The position numbers and the translations under genes are program-made. Below the pieces are notes generated by a model. The model had not been told where the DNA came from and searched no databases. It was given only the letters and a program-made list of their open reading frames with translations. From Flavobacterium eburneipallidum (GTDB taxonomy: Bacteria; Bacteroidota; Bacteroidia; Flavobacteriales; Flavobacteriaceae): DNA of 64,000 nt. Shown here piece by piece: positions 27,218 through 34,993 of this stretch. Position 1 is the first letter of the stretch. Each line of letters begins with the position of its first letter. Location of the stretch: NCBI RefSeq assembly GCF_027111355.2, contig NZ_CP114291.2, positions 1,240,001-1,304,000 of the forward strand, given 5' to 3'.

Positions 27218-28171
27218 CTAATTTATTTGTTTTGCAATTTTATAACGTTCTTCATTATTTTTGGTTCTTAAAATAATTTCTCCCAGAAATCCAGCCAAAA
27301 ACAATTGCGTTCCTAAAACCATGGTGGTTAACGAAATATAAAACCAAGGGTTATTGGTAACCAATCCGTAAGGCAAATCGTGATACATTTTGTATAGTTT
27401 CATGAAGCCAATGAATCCAGCCGATAGAAATCCAATTATGAACATCATAGAACCTAAAGCCCCGAACAGGTGCATGGGTCTTTTTCCAAAACGGGAAAGA
27501 AACCAAATCGTTATTAAATCTAGAAAACCATTAATAAAACGATCCATCCCGAATTTGGTTTCGCCATATTTTCGGGCTTGATGTTGCACGACTTTTTCGC
27601 CAATTTTATTGAAACCAGCGTTTTTTGCCAAAACAGGAATATAACGGTGCATTTCGCCTGAAACTTCCACGTTTTTAACAACCACATTTTTGTAAGCTTT
27701 CAATCCGCAATTAAAGTCGTTTAATTGTACGCCCGAAGTTTTTCTAGCAGCCCAATTGAATAATTTAGATGGAAGGTTTTTAGCAACGACTGAATCGTAT
27801 CTTTTCTTTTTCCAACCCGAAACCAAGTCGAAATTTTGAGAAGTTATCATTTCGTATAAACCAGGAATTTCGTCGGGACTATCTTGTAAATCGGCATCCA
27901 TTGTGATGATGACATCACCTTGAGCTTTGGCAAAACCAGCGTGTAAGGCTTGTGATTTTCCAAAATTTTTCATGAAACGAATACCTTTTACATATTGATT
28001 TTCGGAGGCTAATGCTTCTATAATAGACCAAGATTGGTCTGTACTTCCGTCATCGATAAAAATAATTTCATAAGAGTAATTATTGGATTTCATTACAGAG
28101 ATAATCCAATTGTAAAGTTCTTTAATTGATTCGTCTTCGTTAAGAAGCGGTATGAGTATGGTTAAATTCAT
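27218..28171 (-). CDS. GT2 glycosyltransferase with two C-terminal membrane segments (DPM1/GtrB-like)
   Basis: The 317-aa enzyme probably moves a sugar from a nucleotide donor to a polyprenyl phosphate at the inner membrane. Residues 1-210 are a GT-A domain starting MNLTILIPLLNEDESI, with FIDDGSTDQSW, the metal-binding D92-A93-D94 in MDADLQDSPDEIP, and GEMHRYIPVLA. Two hydrophobic segments lie at about 232-258 and 270-292. The ending RTKNNEERYKI is typical of this class. It starts 8 bases after DUF4199. Confidence 0.9.
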   Translation of the reverse strand: MNLTILIPLLNEDESIKELYNWIISVMKSNNYSYEIIFIDDGSTDQSWSIIEALASENQYVKGIRFMKNFGKSQALHAGFAKAQGDVIITMDADLQDSPDEIPGLYEMITSQNFDLVSGWKKKRYDSVVAKNLPSKLFNWAARKTSGVQLNDFNCGLKAYKNVVVKNVEVSGEMHRYIPVLAKNAGFNKIGEKVVQHQARKYGETKFGMDRFINGFLDLITIWFLSRFGKRPMHLFGALGSMMFIIGFLSAGFIGFMKLYKMYHDLPYGLVTNNPWFYISLTTMVLGTQLFLAGFLGEIILRTKNNEERYKIAKQIN

Positions 28172-28179
28172 TTATTGTT

Positions 28180-28707
28180 TTATTCTTGAGTAGGTTTGCT
28201 TTTAAAAATTAAAGCTAATAATAATCCGAAAAGAGCACTAAAAATAATACTGAATACAGATCCTTTTATAAGTTCAATAGGAGAAAATTGGTCACTTTCT
28301 TGAAGTTTTGTTACCGCTTCGTTGATTGCTGATGCTGGTGTGTTGAATTTTTGCATCATTTCAACAGCATATTTTATCGACAATTCTTTGATTGCATCTT
28401 TTGCAGAAGGATCAATAAAATTGAATAAAATAATATTGAAAACTACAGCTATTACGATTCCTATTACAGCCGAAATGAAATAAGTAGTAAAGGCGTCTTT
28501 AAATGGAAAAATTCCTTTTAATTCTTTCTTTGTTTTTGAAAGTAATACAACTCCAATGGTAACATAGATTATTATATTTAGAACACTAACCCACCAAACA
28601 GTAAATAAATTCAAATCAACTACATAGATAGTTGTTGTTATTAATGCGCTTACGATACCGGTAATTATACCATAAGAAATTCCATTTTTCTTTATAATTT
28701 CATTCAC
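28180..28707 (-). CDS. DUF4199 membrane protein
   Basis: The 175-aa protein has four hydrophobic segments: about 11-30, 35-55, 73-97 and 147-168. The first two flank a WWVSVLN turn. This matches DUF4199, a small integral membrane family of Bacteroidota with unknown function that is often encoded directly upstream of a GT2 glycosyltransferase. The start is GTG at 28707; the nearby ATG at 28703 is out of frame and soon stops. The GT2 gene follows after 8 bases, so the two are probably co-translated and may work together in lipid-linked sugar synthesis. Confidence 0.85.
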   Translation of the reverse strand: MNEIIKKNGISYGIITGIVSALITTTIYVVDLNLFTVWWVSVLNIIIYVTIGVVLLSKTKKELKGIFPFKDAFTTYFISAVIGIVIAVVFNIILFNFIDPSAKDAIKELSIKYAVEMMQKFNTPASAINEAVTKLQESDQFSPIELIKGSVFSIIFSALFGLLLALIFKSKPTQE

Positions 28708-28734
28708 GATTGAAAGGATTTAATTATTAATCTA

Positions 28735-28742
28735 CAAATATA
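28735..28742 (-). promoter_or_regulatory. Promoter of DUF4199 operon (-7 element)
   Basis: TATATTTG on the minus strand lies 28 bases before the GTG start. A CTTG at 28760-28763, close to the TTTG -33 box, has a 17-base spacer. Confidence 0.5.
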
Positions 28743-28808
28743 GCAATTCCCAATATATTCAAGGATAAAAATCATTTTTACATTTGCATAAAAAAAGTAA
28801 TTTAAAGA

Positions 28809-28838
28809 TTTGTTTATTAAAAAATAAGTGTAAATTTG
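28809..28838 (+). promoter_or_regulatory. Promoter of ribosomal protein L31 gene
   Basis: TTTG at 28809-28812 and TAAATTTG at 28831-28838, with an 18-base spacer, match the Bacteroidota housekeeping promoter (TTTG, about 19 bases, TAnnTTTG). The leader of about 110 nt contains a hairpin with arms 28892-28899 and 28905-28912 (one G-U pair, 5-nt loop). Confidence 0.7.
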
Positions 28839-28953
28839 CAAACTCAAAATGAGAAAAGGATTTTAAACAAAAAGAGTAGTTGCATTTATACCTTTTTCGA
28901 AGAACGGAAAAGCTTCAAAATTAAAACGCTCAAAAAAATAAATAAAAAGTAAG

Positions 28954-29205
28954 ATGAAAAAAGGAATTCACCCAGAAAATTACAGATTAGTTGCTTTCAA
29001 AGACATGTCTAACGAAGATGTTTTTATTACTAAATCTACTGCAGAGACTAAAGAAACAATCGTACACGAAGGTGTTGAATATCCAGTTGTAAAAATGGAG
29101 ATTTCTAGAACTTCACACCCTTTTTACACAGGTAAATCTAAACTTATCGATACTGCAGGACGTATTGATAAATTCAAAACTAAATACGCTAAACACGTTA
29201 AATAA
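28954..29205 (+). CDS. rpmE2: 50S ribosomal protein L31 type B
   Basis: The 83-aa protein starts [20 protein letters not shown] and ends [32 protein letters not shown] is the family signature. It contains no cysteine, so it is the zinc-free C-minus form of L31, usual as the sole L31 in Flavobacteria. It binds the central protuberance of the large subunit. It is monocistronic, with its own promoter and a terminator 25 bases after the stop. Confidence 0.97.
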   Translation: MKKGIHPENYRLVAFKDMSNEDVFITKSTAETKETIVHEGVEYPVVKMEISRTSHPFYTGKSKLIDTAGRIDKFKTKYAKHVK

Positions 29206-29229
29206 TATTTATCGGTTTAATAATATAAG

Positions 29230-29257
29230 AAGCTCCACTATTTGTGGAGCTTTTTTT
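29230..29257 (+). terminator. Intrinsic terminator of the L31 gene
   Basis: A 9-bp stem (29230-29238 with 29244-29252, AGCTCCAC) and 5-nt loop are followed by TTTTTTT to 29257. The stem is GC-rich for this genome and well placed after the L31 stop. Confidence 0.9.
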
Positions 29258-29282
29258 ATTTTTATTGCTTTCTAAAACTTTG

Positions 29283-29290
29283 TAACTTTG
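29283..29290 (+). promoter_or_regulatory. Candidate -7 element of the GlmU-like gene
   Basis: TAACTTTG fits TAnnTTTG and lies 81 bases before the ATG. The -33 box is weak (ATTG at 29264-29267, spacer 15). Confidence 0.4.
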
Positions 29291-29333
29291 GGATTAATAA
29301 TTTTAACAGGGTAAGTTGTTTAAGACGATTTTT

Positions 29334-29370
29334 CGAATAAACAAATAACCGATTAAACAAATAAACAATT
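29334..29370 (+). repeat. Octamer repeat array CRAWTMAM in the GlmU-like leader
   Basis: Four exact-register 8-mers occupy 29334-29341 (CGAATAAA), 29342-29349 (CAAATAAC), 29350-29357 (CGATTAAA) and 29358-29365 (CAAATAAA), with a partial fifth unit to 29370. The array abuts the start codon at 29372. The same units, with the last two and their flanks identical, abut the mdh start codon. Confidence 0.75.
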
Positions 29371-29371
29371 T

Positions 29372-30547
29372 ATGAATTATATACTTTTTGATGGGCCATC
29401 CAGAAATGCTTTATTACCCTTTACTTTCACCCGACCAGTTGCTGATATTCTTATTGGTATTATGACCATTCGTCAAAAATGGGAAATGCGTTTGGGATCG
29501 ACTACCACTACATTGACAGAGGAATATTTGTCAGAGAAATTCCCAATGGTAGAAATGGAAGAGAATGTTATGATAAATGCTTCTTTTCTTCCTAATACAG
29601 TTTTGGCTGAAATGGTTAGTGAACTTAAACCCAATCAAGCTATTTTTAAAGGAGAGGATGTTATTGCGTTTTATACCGAAGAAAATCAGCAAGAAGTAAA
29701 TTTCGATACCTACGAAATTATAGAATTCGAAGAAGATTGTATTAAAGTCCAAAATACTTGGGATATTTTTGCTAAAAATAATTTAGCGATTCGCGAGGAT
29801 TTCGAGTTATTGACCCAAGACCGAAAATCACAACCCATTCCTAAAAGTGTAAATACAATTGCTCCAGAAAATATTTTTATTGAAGAAGGAGCAAAATTAG
29901 AATTTGTTACCTTGAATGCTTCAACAGGTCCTATTTATATAGCTAAAAATGCCGAAATAATGGAGGGTTCTGTTATTCGTGGTCCTTTTGCTTTGTGTGA
30001 AGGATCAGTAGTGAAATTGTCTGCCAAAATATACGGAGCTACAACCATAGGACCTTATTCTAAAATTGGTGGAGAAGTGAATAACTCGGTTTTATTTGGT
30101 TATTCCAATAAAGGTCATGATGGGTTTTTAGGAAATTCTGTTTTGGGCGAATGGTGTAATATTGGTGCTGATAGTAACAATTCTAACCTGAAAAATAATT
30201 ACGAAGAAGTAAAACTTTGGGATTACGAAACCGAATCTTTTGAAAAAACAGGACTTCAGTTTTGTGGATTAATGATGGGAGATCATAGTAAATGTGGTAT
30301 CAACACCATGTTTAATACAGGAACTGTTGTTGGAGTGAGTGCTAATATTTTTGGTTCTGGATTTCCTCGCAACTTTGTGCCGAGTTTTTCTTGGGGCGGA
30401 GCAGCTGGTTTTACGGTTTATATGACTCGCAAAGCTTTCGAAACCGCTCGATTAGTTATGGCTCGAAGAGGAGTTGAATTCGACGAAAAAGAAAAAGCTA
30501 TTTTGCAACACGTTTTTGACGAAACCAAAATTTGGAGGAAAGAGTAA
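29372..30547 (+). CDS. GlmU-like putative sugar nucleotidyltransferase
   Basis: The 391-aa cytoplasmic protein belongs to the GlmU-related family of Bacteroidota. Its N-terminal half starts MNYILFDGPSRNALLPFTFTRPVADILIG, in place of the usual GlmU loop LAAGxGTRM, so it is a divergent nucleotidyltransferase-like domain. The C-terminal half (about 170-350) is a left-handed beta-helix of hexapeptide repeats, for example IYIAKNAEIMEGSVIRGPFALCEGS split over several turns, ending with GTVVGVSANIFGSGFPRNFVPSF. The substrate is unknown. A sugar-phosphate or UDP-GlcNAc-related reaction is inferred from the family only. It is monocistronic, with a terminator after it and a repeat-array leader before it. 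Confidence 0.88.
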   Translation: MNYILFDGPSRNALLPFTFTRPVADILIGIMTIRQKWEMRLGSTTTTLTEEYLSEKFPMVEMEENVMINASFLPNTVLAEMVSELKPNQAIFKGEDVIAFYTEENQQEVNFDTYEIIEFEEDCIKVQNTWDIFAKNNLAIREDFELLTQDRKSQPIPKSVNTIAPENIFIEEGAKLEFVTLNASTGPIYIAKNAEIMEGSVIRGPFALCEGSVVKLSAKIYGATTIGPYSKIGGEVNNSVLFGYSNKGHDGFLGNSVLGEWCNIGADSNNSNLKNNYEEVKLWDYETESFEKTGLQFCGLMMGDHSKCGINTMFNTGTVVGVSANIFGSGFPRNFVPSFSWGGAAGFTVYMTRKAFETARLVMARRGVEFDEKEKAILQHVFDETKIWRKE

Positions 30548-30568
30548 AGATTAAATACTATTTATTGG

Positions 30569-30614
30569 CCGCTGATTCACAGATTAAAATAATCAGCGAA
30601 TCAGCGGTTTTTAT
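30569..30614 (+). terminator. Intrinsic terminator of the GlmU-like gene
   Basis: A 10-bp stem (30569-30578 with 30598-30607, CCGCTGATTC) and 19-nt loop are followed by a T-rich tail (TTTTTATTTT). It lies 21 bases after the stop. Confidence 0.8.
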
Positions 30615-30640
30615 TTTATAAATTATAGAAATATTGTTTG

Positions 30641-30648
30641 TAAATTTG
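30641..30648 (+). promoter_or_regulatory. Promoter -7 element of mtaB
   Basis: TAAATTTG is followed by a tract matching the L31 promoter in 17 of 18 positions (30640-30657 versus 28830-28847). It lies 45 bases before the ATG at 30693. The -33 region has no exact TTTG. Confidence 0.6.
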
Positions 30649-30692
30649 CAACCTCAATTTTTTGACAACGATTTCATTAATTGAGCGATTTT

Positions 30693-32021
30693 ATGGAAAA
30701 TAGAAAAAAAGTAGCGTTCTACACGCTGGGTTGCAAGTTGAATTTTTCAGAAACTTCAACCATTGCCCGAAGTTTTCAGGACGAAGGTTTCGACCGCGTC
30801 GATTTTGAAGAAGTGGCTGATATGTATGTTATCAACACTTGTTCGGTAACTGAAAATGCCGATAAACAATTCAAACAGGTCGTTCGAAAAGCAATGAAAC
30901 TCAACGACAAAGCTTTTGTTGCCGCTGTTGGCTGTTATGCCCAATTAAAACCCGAAGAATTAGCCGCTGTTGATGGAGTTGATTTAGTTTTGGGAGCTAC
31001 TGAAAAGTTTAAAATTACCGATTACATAAACGATCTTTCCAAAAATGATTACGGAGAAGTACATTCCTGCGAGATCGAAGAAGCTGATTTCTATGTAGGA
31101 AGTTATTCCATTGGCGACAGAACTCGTGCTTTCTTAAAAGTACAAGACGGTTGCGATTACAAATGTACGTATTGTACGATTCCATTAGCGAGGGGAATTT
31201 CTCGAAGTGATGAATTGCAGAATGTGTTGAAAAATGCCAAAGAAATCTCTGCTCAAAATATCAAAGAAATCGTTTTGACGGGTGTAAATATTGGCGATTA
31301 CGGAAAAGGAGAATTTGGAAACAAAAAACACGAACATACTTTCTTGGAATTAGTCCAAGAATTGGATAAAGTAGAGGGAATCGAAAGATTAAGAATATCT
31401 TCTATCGAACCGAATTTATTGAAAAATGAAACCATTGAATTTGTATCCAAAAGCCGAACTTTTGTACCCCATTTTCATATTCCACTTCAATCCGGAAGTA
31501 ACGATATTCTGAAGTTGATGAAGCGTCGTTATCTTCGTGAAATTTATACCGAAAGAGTAAATAAAATTCGCGAAGTAATGCCACACGCTTGTATTGGTGT
31601 GGATGTGATTGTTGGTTTTCCTGGAGAAACTGATGAACATTTCCTAGAAACCTATCATTTCTTGAATGATTTGGATATTTCTTATTTACACGTTTTTACC
31701 TATTCTGAACGTGATAATACGGAAGCGGCTTTAATGCCAAATGTTGTCCCGAATAACGTTCGAGCCAAAAGGAGTAAAATGCTGCGTGGATTATCGGTAA
31801 AAAAACGCCGTTCTTTTTATGAAAGCCAAATTGGAAGTAATAGAAAAGTATTGTTTGAAAGTGAAAATAAAGAAGGTTACATTCACGGATTTACCGAAAA
31901 TTATGTAAAAGTAAAAACGCCATGGAATCCAGAATTAGTAAACACTTTACACGAAATCAATTTGACCAAAATTGACGAAGATGGAAGTGTGCGAATGGAG
32001 TTTTTAAACGTTAAAGCATAA
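30693..32021 (+). CDS. mtaB: tRNA t6A(37) methylthiotransferase MtaB
   Basis: The 442-aa radical SAM enzyme adds a methylthio group to t6A at position 37 of tRNAs reading ANN codons. The N-terminal UPF0004 domain has the three cluster cysteines C14 (LGCKLNFSE), C50 (NTCSVTENA) and C81 (VGCYAQ). The radical SAM motif is C154-x3-C158-x2-C161 (GCDYKCTYCTIP). FHIPLQSGSNDILKLMKRRY and VGFPGETDEHF are typical of the family, and a TRAM-like segment lies at the C-terminus. I used the ATG at 30693; an in-frame TTG four codons earlier is less likely. It is monocistronic. Confidence 0.93.
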   Translation: MENRKKVAFYTLGCKLNFSETSTIARSFQDEGFDRVDFEEVADMYVINTCSVTENADKQFKQVVRKAMKLNDKAFVAAVGCYAQLKPEELAAVDGVDLVLGATEKFKITDYINDLSKNDYGEVHSCEIEEADFYVGSYSIGDRTRAFLKVQDGCDYKCTYCTIPLARGISRSDELQNVLKNAKEISAQNIKEIVLTGVNIGDYGKGEFGNKKHEHTFLELVQELDKVEGIERLRISSIEPNLLKNETIEFVSKSRTFVPHFHIPLQSGSNDILKLMKRRYLREIYTERVNKIREVMPHACIGVDVIVGFPGETDEHFLETYHFLNDLDISYLHVFTYSERDNTEAALMPNVVPNNVRAKRSKMLRGLSVKKRRSFYESQIGSNRKVLFESENKEGYIHGFTENYVKVKTPWNPELVNTLHEINLTKIDEDGSVRMEFLNVKA

Positions 32022-32035
32022 AATTAGAGTTAAAT

Positions 32036-32103
32036 AATAAAACACGAATTCCACTAATTTGACTAATTAATTTGGTTTAAATTAGTGGAATTCGTGTTTT
32101 ATT
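32036..32103. terminator. 25-bp hairpin between convergent mtaB and DUF6929-like gene
   Basis: Arms 32036-32060 and 32079-32103 pair perfectly (18-nt loop). T-runs lie on both outer flanks, so it can terminate both strands. The stop codon of the leftward gene (32099-32101) lies inside the right arm. The sequence carries CACGAATT, shared with nearby intergenic repeats. Confidence 0.85.
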
Positions 32104-32926
32104 TTGACAGCGATAATTTGTAGATTGTAGCTTCCAATACATCTGAATCATTGTCTTCGCAAATGAGAAACTCGATTTCAGTTTCGGTTTTTTTGTAAAA
32201 CGTCAATCCTTCAAACTTTTGAGTTTCGGATATTTGTTGCGTAAATTCGATTTCGAAAGTTTGACTGTTCATTCTTCCAATGATACTTCCTAGAATTTCG
32301 CCGTCATGATAAGTAGAATTAGTGTTTTCGGCTGTAGCCAAAAAATAAATTTTATCATCAACTAAAATCGCATCAGTAAAAGAAGTTTCTAGCTGTTTTA
32401 TTTTTGGTAATTGGATTGGAATAAATTCTATAGTACTGTTTTTGTTTAGATTGTCGTTAATTTTTACAATCCCGTTTTTAGAATTAGCTCCGTTTCCTCG
32501 TTGGAACAAAAGCCATTTTTCATTGTCAAATACTGCGCCTTCAATATTTAATTCGTCATTTGTAATAGAGGCAGTTTGTTTTAGGTTTTGGTACAATTTT
32601 GATAAATCTTTTTGTTCTGTTTTTTTAGAATCAAGATTATAAATCATTCTTTTTTCTCTTTTGGAAGTAGAACCCGAACCTAAAAGATGGAGTTCATTTC
32701 CTTTTAAAGCTATAGATTCAAAATCGTATTTATCTTTTTTGGGAATGTTTTCCTGTGGGTTTTCTACAAGGTTTATTTTAGAAAGTTGTTTTTCGGTAAT
32801 CTGATATTCGTACAGGAACGAACTATTGTCGGAAATAATAAACAAAGAATCGTTTTTGTAAACCAGTCCTGATGCAGAACCAATACCAATGATATGAAAT
32901 AGGATTTCGAGTGTGAATTTTTGCAT
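32099..32926 (-). CDS. DUF6929-like beta-propeller protein
   Basis: The 275-aa protein has short repeated strands such as GSASGLVYKNDSLFIISDNSSF, split by turns, LFQRGNGANSKNG and KIYFLATAENTNSTY, and ends in EFLICEDNDSDVLEATIYKLSL. This looks like a beta-propeller. I recognise the GSASGL start and the closing EDNDSD motif as those of proteins annotated DUF6929, from memory and not by search. The function is unknown. I chose the ATG at 32926, because the longer frame begins at a GTG (32953) within intergenic repeat sequence. There is no convincing signal peptide. Confidence 0.7.
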   Translation of the reverse strand: MQKFTLEILFHIIGIGSASGLVYKNDSLFIISDNSSFLYEYQITEKQLSKINLVENPQENIPKKDKYDFESIALKGNELHLLGSGSTSKREKRMIYNLDSKKTEQKDLSKLYQNLKQTASITNDELNIEGAVFDNEKWLLFQRGNGANSKNGIVKINDNLNKNSTIEFIPIQLPKIKQLETSFTDAILVDDKIYFLATAENTNSTYHDGEILGSIIGRMNSQTFEIEFTQQISETQKFEGLTFYKKTETEIEFLICEDNDSDVLEATIYKLSLSK

Positions 32927-33050
32927 AAGAAAGGAGTTAAACACGAACTGCACAAATTTACACGAATTATATCCGTTTTTGATTAAACGAATTATTAAAT
33001 TACTGGATTAGGAAATGAAAATTTTAAGCGGAAATGCCTCAAATTTTAAT

Positions 33051-33058
33051 TATATTTG
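33051..33058 (+). promoter_or_regulatory. Promoter -7 element of the PPK2 gene
   Basis: TATATTTG lies 25 bases before the ATG at 33083. It shows that an in-frame TTG at 33056 is inside the promoter and not the start. Confidence 0.55.
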
Positions 33059-33082
33059 AGTTGTAAATATAAATTATTTCTT

Positions 33083-33961
33083 ATGAAGTCTATAAATCCA
33101 GATGATTTTAAAGTTACGGGAAAGATCGAGTTGTCGAAAATTCCAACTAATTTGTTCAATAAAGCCAGTGATGACGACAAAGAAGAAAACCTAGAAAAGG
33201 TTCAGGCTAAATTGAGTGAACTGCAAGATGTGATGTATGCGCATAACAAATATGGCGTTTTGATTTGCTTGCAAGGTATGGATACTTCGGGAAAAGATAG
33301 TTTGATTCGAGAGGTTTTTAAAGAGTTTAATCCGCGTGGAGTAGTGGTGCATAGTTTTAAAACGCCTAATTCAACCGAGCTGGAACACGATTATTTGTGG
33401 CGGCATTATTTGGCTTTGCCCGAAAAAGGGAAGTTTGCCGTTTTCAATAGAACGCATTATGAAAATGTTCTAGTCACTAGAGTACATCCCGAATATATTT
33501 TGAATGAAAACCTACCTGGAATTGAAAGCGTTGATGCTATTACGCCAGAATTTTGGGAAAATAGATTGAAACAAATCAATAATTTTGAGAAACATATTTC
33601 GCAAAACGGAACAATTGTAATGAAATTTTATTTTCATTTAAGTAAAGAGGAGCAAAGAAAACGCTTGTTGCGAAGGCTGGAAGAAGAACAACACAACTGG
33701 AAATTTTCGCCAGGAGATTTGAAAGAGCGAGGTTTTTGGGATGATTATATGAGCTATTATGAAGAAGCTATCAATGCGACTTCGACCGAAAATGCCCCTT
33801 GGTATATTATTCCTGCTGATGACAAAGAAATGGCGCGGTACATTGTTGCCAAAATTATTTGGGAAGAAATGCAAAAATATACGGATATAAAAGAACCTGA
33901 ATTAGACGCAAAAACGAAAGCGAGTATTGAGGAATACAAAAAGCAGTTAGAAAAGGAATGA
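33083..33961 (+). CDS. ppk2: Polyphosphate kinase 2 family protein (PPK2)
   Basis: The 292-aa cytoplasmic enzyme transfers phosphate between polyphosphate and nucleotides. Walker A is GMDTSGKDS (65-73), the Walker B-like segment is FNRTHYENVLV (from 121) and the lid contains RKRLLRRLEEEQHNWKFS. WRHYLALPEKGKFAVFN is typical of short single-domain PPK2 proteins. Whether it prefers AMP, ADP or GDP cannot be told here. I chose the ATG at 33083 because the upstream in-frame TTG overlaps the promoter. Confidence 0.93.
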   Translation: MKSINPDDFKVTGKIELSKIPTNLFNKASDDDKEENLEKVQAKLSELQDVMYAHNKYGVLICLQGMDTSGKDSLIREVFKEFNPRGVVVHSFKTPNSTELEHDYLWRHYLALPEKGKFAVFNRTHYENVLVTRVHPEYILNENLPGIESVDAITPEFWENRLKQINNFEKHISQNGTIVMKFYFHLSKEEQRKRLLRRLEEEQHNWKFSPGDLKERGFWDDYMSYYEEAINATSTENAPWYIIPADDKEMARYIVAKIIWEEMQKYTDIKEPELDAKTKASIEEYKKQLEKE

Positions 33962-33983
33962 TTTATTGGTTTGCTTTAAAACA

Positions 33984-34014
33984 AAAAAATGCGCTGAATT
34001 TCAGCGCATTTTTT
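33984..34014. terminator. Bidirectional terminator between PPK2 and outer-membrane barrel genes
   Basis: A 14-bp perfect stem (33984-33997 with 34001-34014, core GCGCTGA, 3-nt loop) has an A-run on the left and a T-run on the right, serving both convergent genes. Confidence 0.9.
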
Positions 34015-34032
34015 ATAAAAAACGGGGAATTT

Positions 34033-34590
34033 TTATAATTTAAAACCATAAGCTAAACGAACACCTACTTGACCAACGCCTTTGCCTTGGCTTCCATCGT
34101 TATTCAATCTTGCAAAGTCGTTGTAATGCTCATAACGTAATGAAATATCAATGTATTTCGTAGCATAACCAATACTTGGTGCCAAAAGCAATGAAGTTTT
34201 GTTATAGTCATTTGTCACTGCAAAAGCTGCTCCAGCTTCTCCCATTAGGTAAAATTGATCATTCCAAACGAAGGCTTTGAAACCTGCTTTTGCTGGAATA
34301 AAACCAACATCTTTAAACGGAGCATCAGATTCGCTTACAAATAAGTTAGAAAAACCAGTTGTTAGCGTAAGTGAATACCTTTTTGATAAGTCATACTGTA
34401 ATCTAGCATCGGCTCCAAGGGCTAATTTGTAAGGATCGTGAACAGCATAACCTCCAGTTAAACCAATGCCCAAACGGAATCCTTGGTCATAATTTGTAGC
34501 AGTTGTAGTTTCTTGTGCTTGTGTGGTATTTCCTAATAGTGCCGAGATTGCCAATACAAATGCGATTTTAATTTTTGCTGTAGTTTTCAT
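34033..34590 (-). CDS. Outer-membrane beta-barrel protein, small
   Basis: The 185-aa protein has a signal peptide (FVLAISALLGNTTQAQ) and alternating strands for an eight-stranded barrel, for example FRLGIGLTGGYAV, RLQYDLSKRYSLTLTTGF and IDISLRYEHYNDFA, closing with VGVRLAYGFKL. This matches the generic outer-membrane-protein beta-barrel domain of Bacteroidota (OmpW/PorT-like size). The specific role is unknown. A minus-strand TACCTTTG at 34644-34651 is a possible -7 box, 54 bases before the start. Confidence 0.85.
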   Translation of the reverse strand: MKTTAKIKIAFVLAISALLGNTTQAQETTTATNYDQGFRLGIGLTGGYAVHDPYKLALGADARLQYDLSKRYSLTLTTGFSNLFVSESDAPFKDVGFIPAKAGFKAFVWNDQFYLMGEAGAAFAVTNDYNKTSLLLAPSIGYATKYIDISLRYEHYNDFARLNNDGSQGKGVGQVGVRLAYGFKL

Positions 34591-34767
34591 AATTTTTGAT
34601 TTTGGGTTTGTAAAAAATTTAATATTCTATTTTGATAACATTGCAAAGGTATAGCAGTAGTTAATTGCGGAATTTATAGAATTAGTTACGATTGTTATAT
34701 AATTCCGAGAATATCATTTGTTAAGTTTTTTATAGGGCATTCGTTTTTAAAAAAGAAAAAAAAGTTA

Positions 34768-34899
34768 GCCTCGAATTACACGAATTATCACTAATTTTTT
34801 TAAAAATTTAAAATTGAATTGCACTAATTTTATCTATTTTTAAGAATTCGTGTAATTGAAAATCAATTATAATTCGTGTTTATTAGTGTAATTCGTGGC
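34768..34899. repeat. CACGAATT-type palindromic repeat element
   Basis: Terminal inverted repeats of 14 nt (13 paired) flank AT-rich DNA with internal AATTCGTG and CACTAATTT words. The words CACGAATT and CACTAATTT also form the hairpin at 32036-32103 and occur near 32941-32970. Confidence 0.55.
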
Positions 34900-34965
34900 A
34901 GAAATTTTTATAAGCGAATGCCTTAAGTTTTCTGTATAATTGAAATGGAATCGATTTGTTCTAAT

Positions 34966-34973
34966 TATCTTTG
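34966..34973 (+). promoter_or_regulatory. Promoter -7 element of the MATE gene
   Basis: TATCTTTG lies 20 bases before the GTG start at 34994. It is followed by C, CCA and CTCAA, the same layout as the L31 and mtaB promoters. Confidence 0.6.
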
Positions 34974-34993
34974 CCCACTCAAATAAAATCAAC

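Larger units (their letters stand above)
34591..34993. other. Intergenic region with CACGAATT-type repeats and divergent promoters
   Basis: No gene is visible. A -7 box for the barrel gene lies at 34644-34651 (minus) and one for the MATE gene at 34966-34973 (plus). Between them, 34768-34899 is bounded by a 14-nt inverted repeat with one mismatch (34768-34781 and 34886-34899) and contains further copies of CACGAATT/AATTCGTG. Confidence 0.6.
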
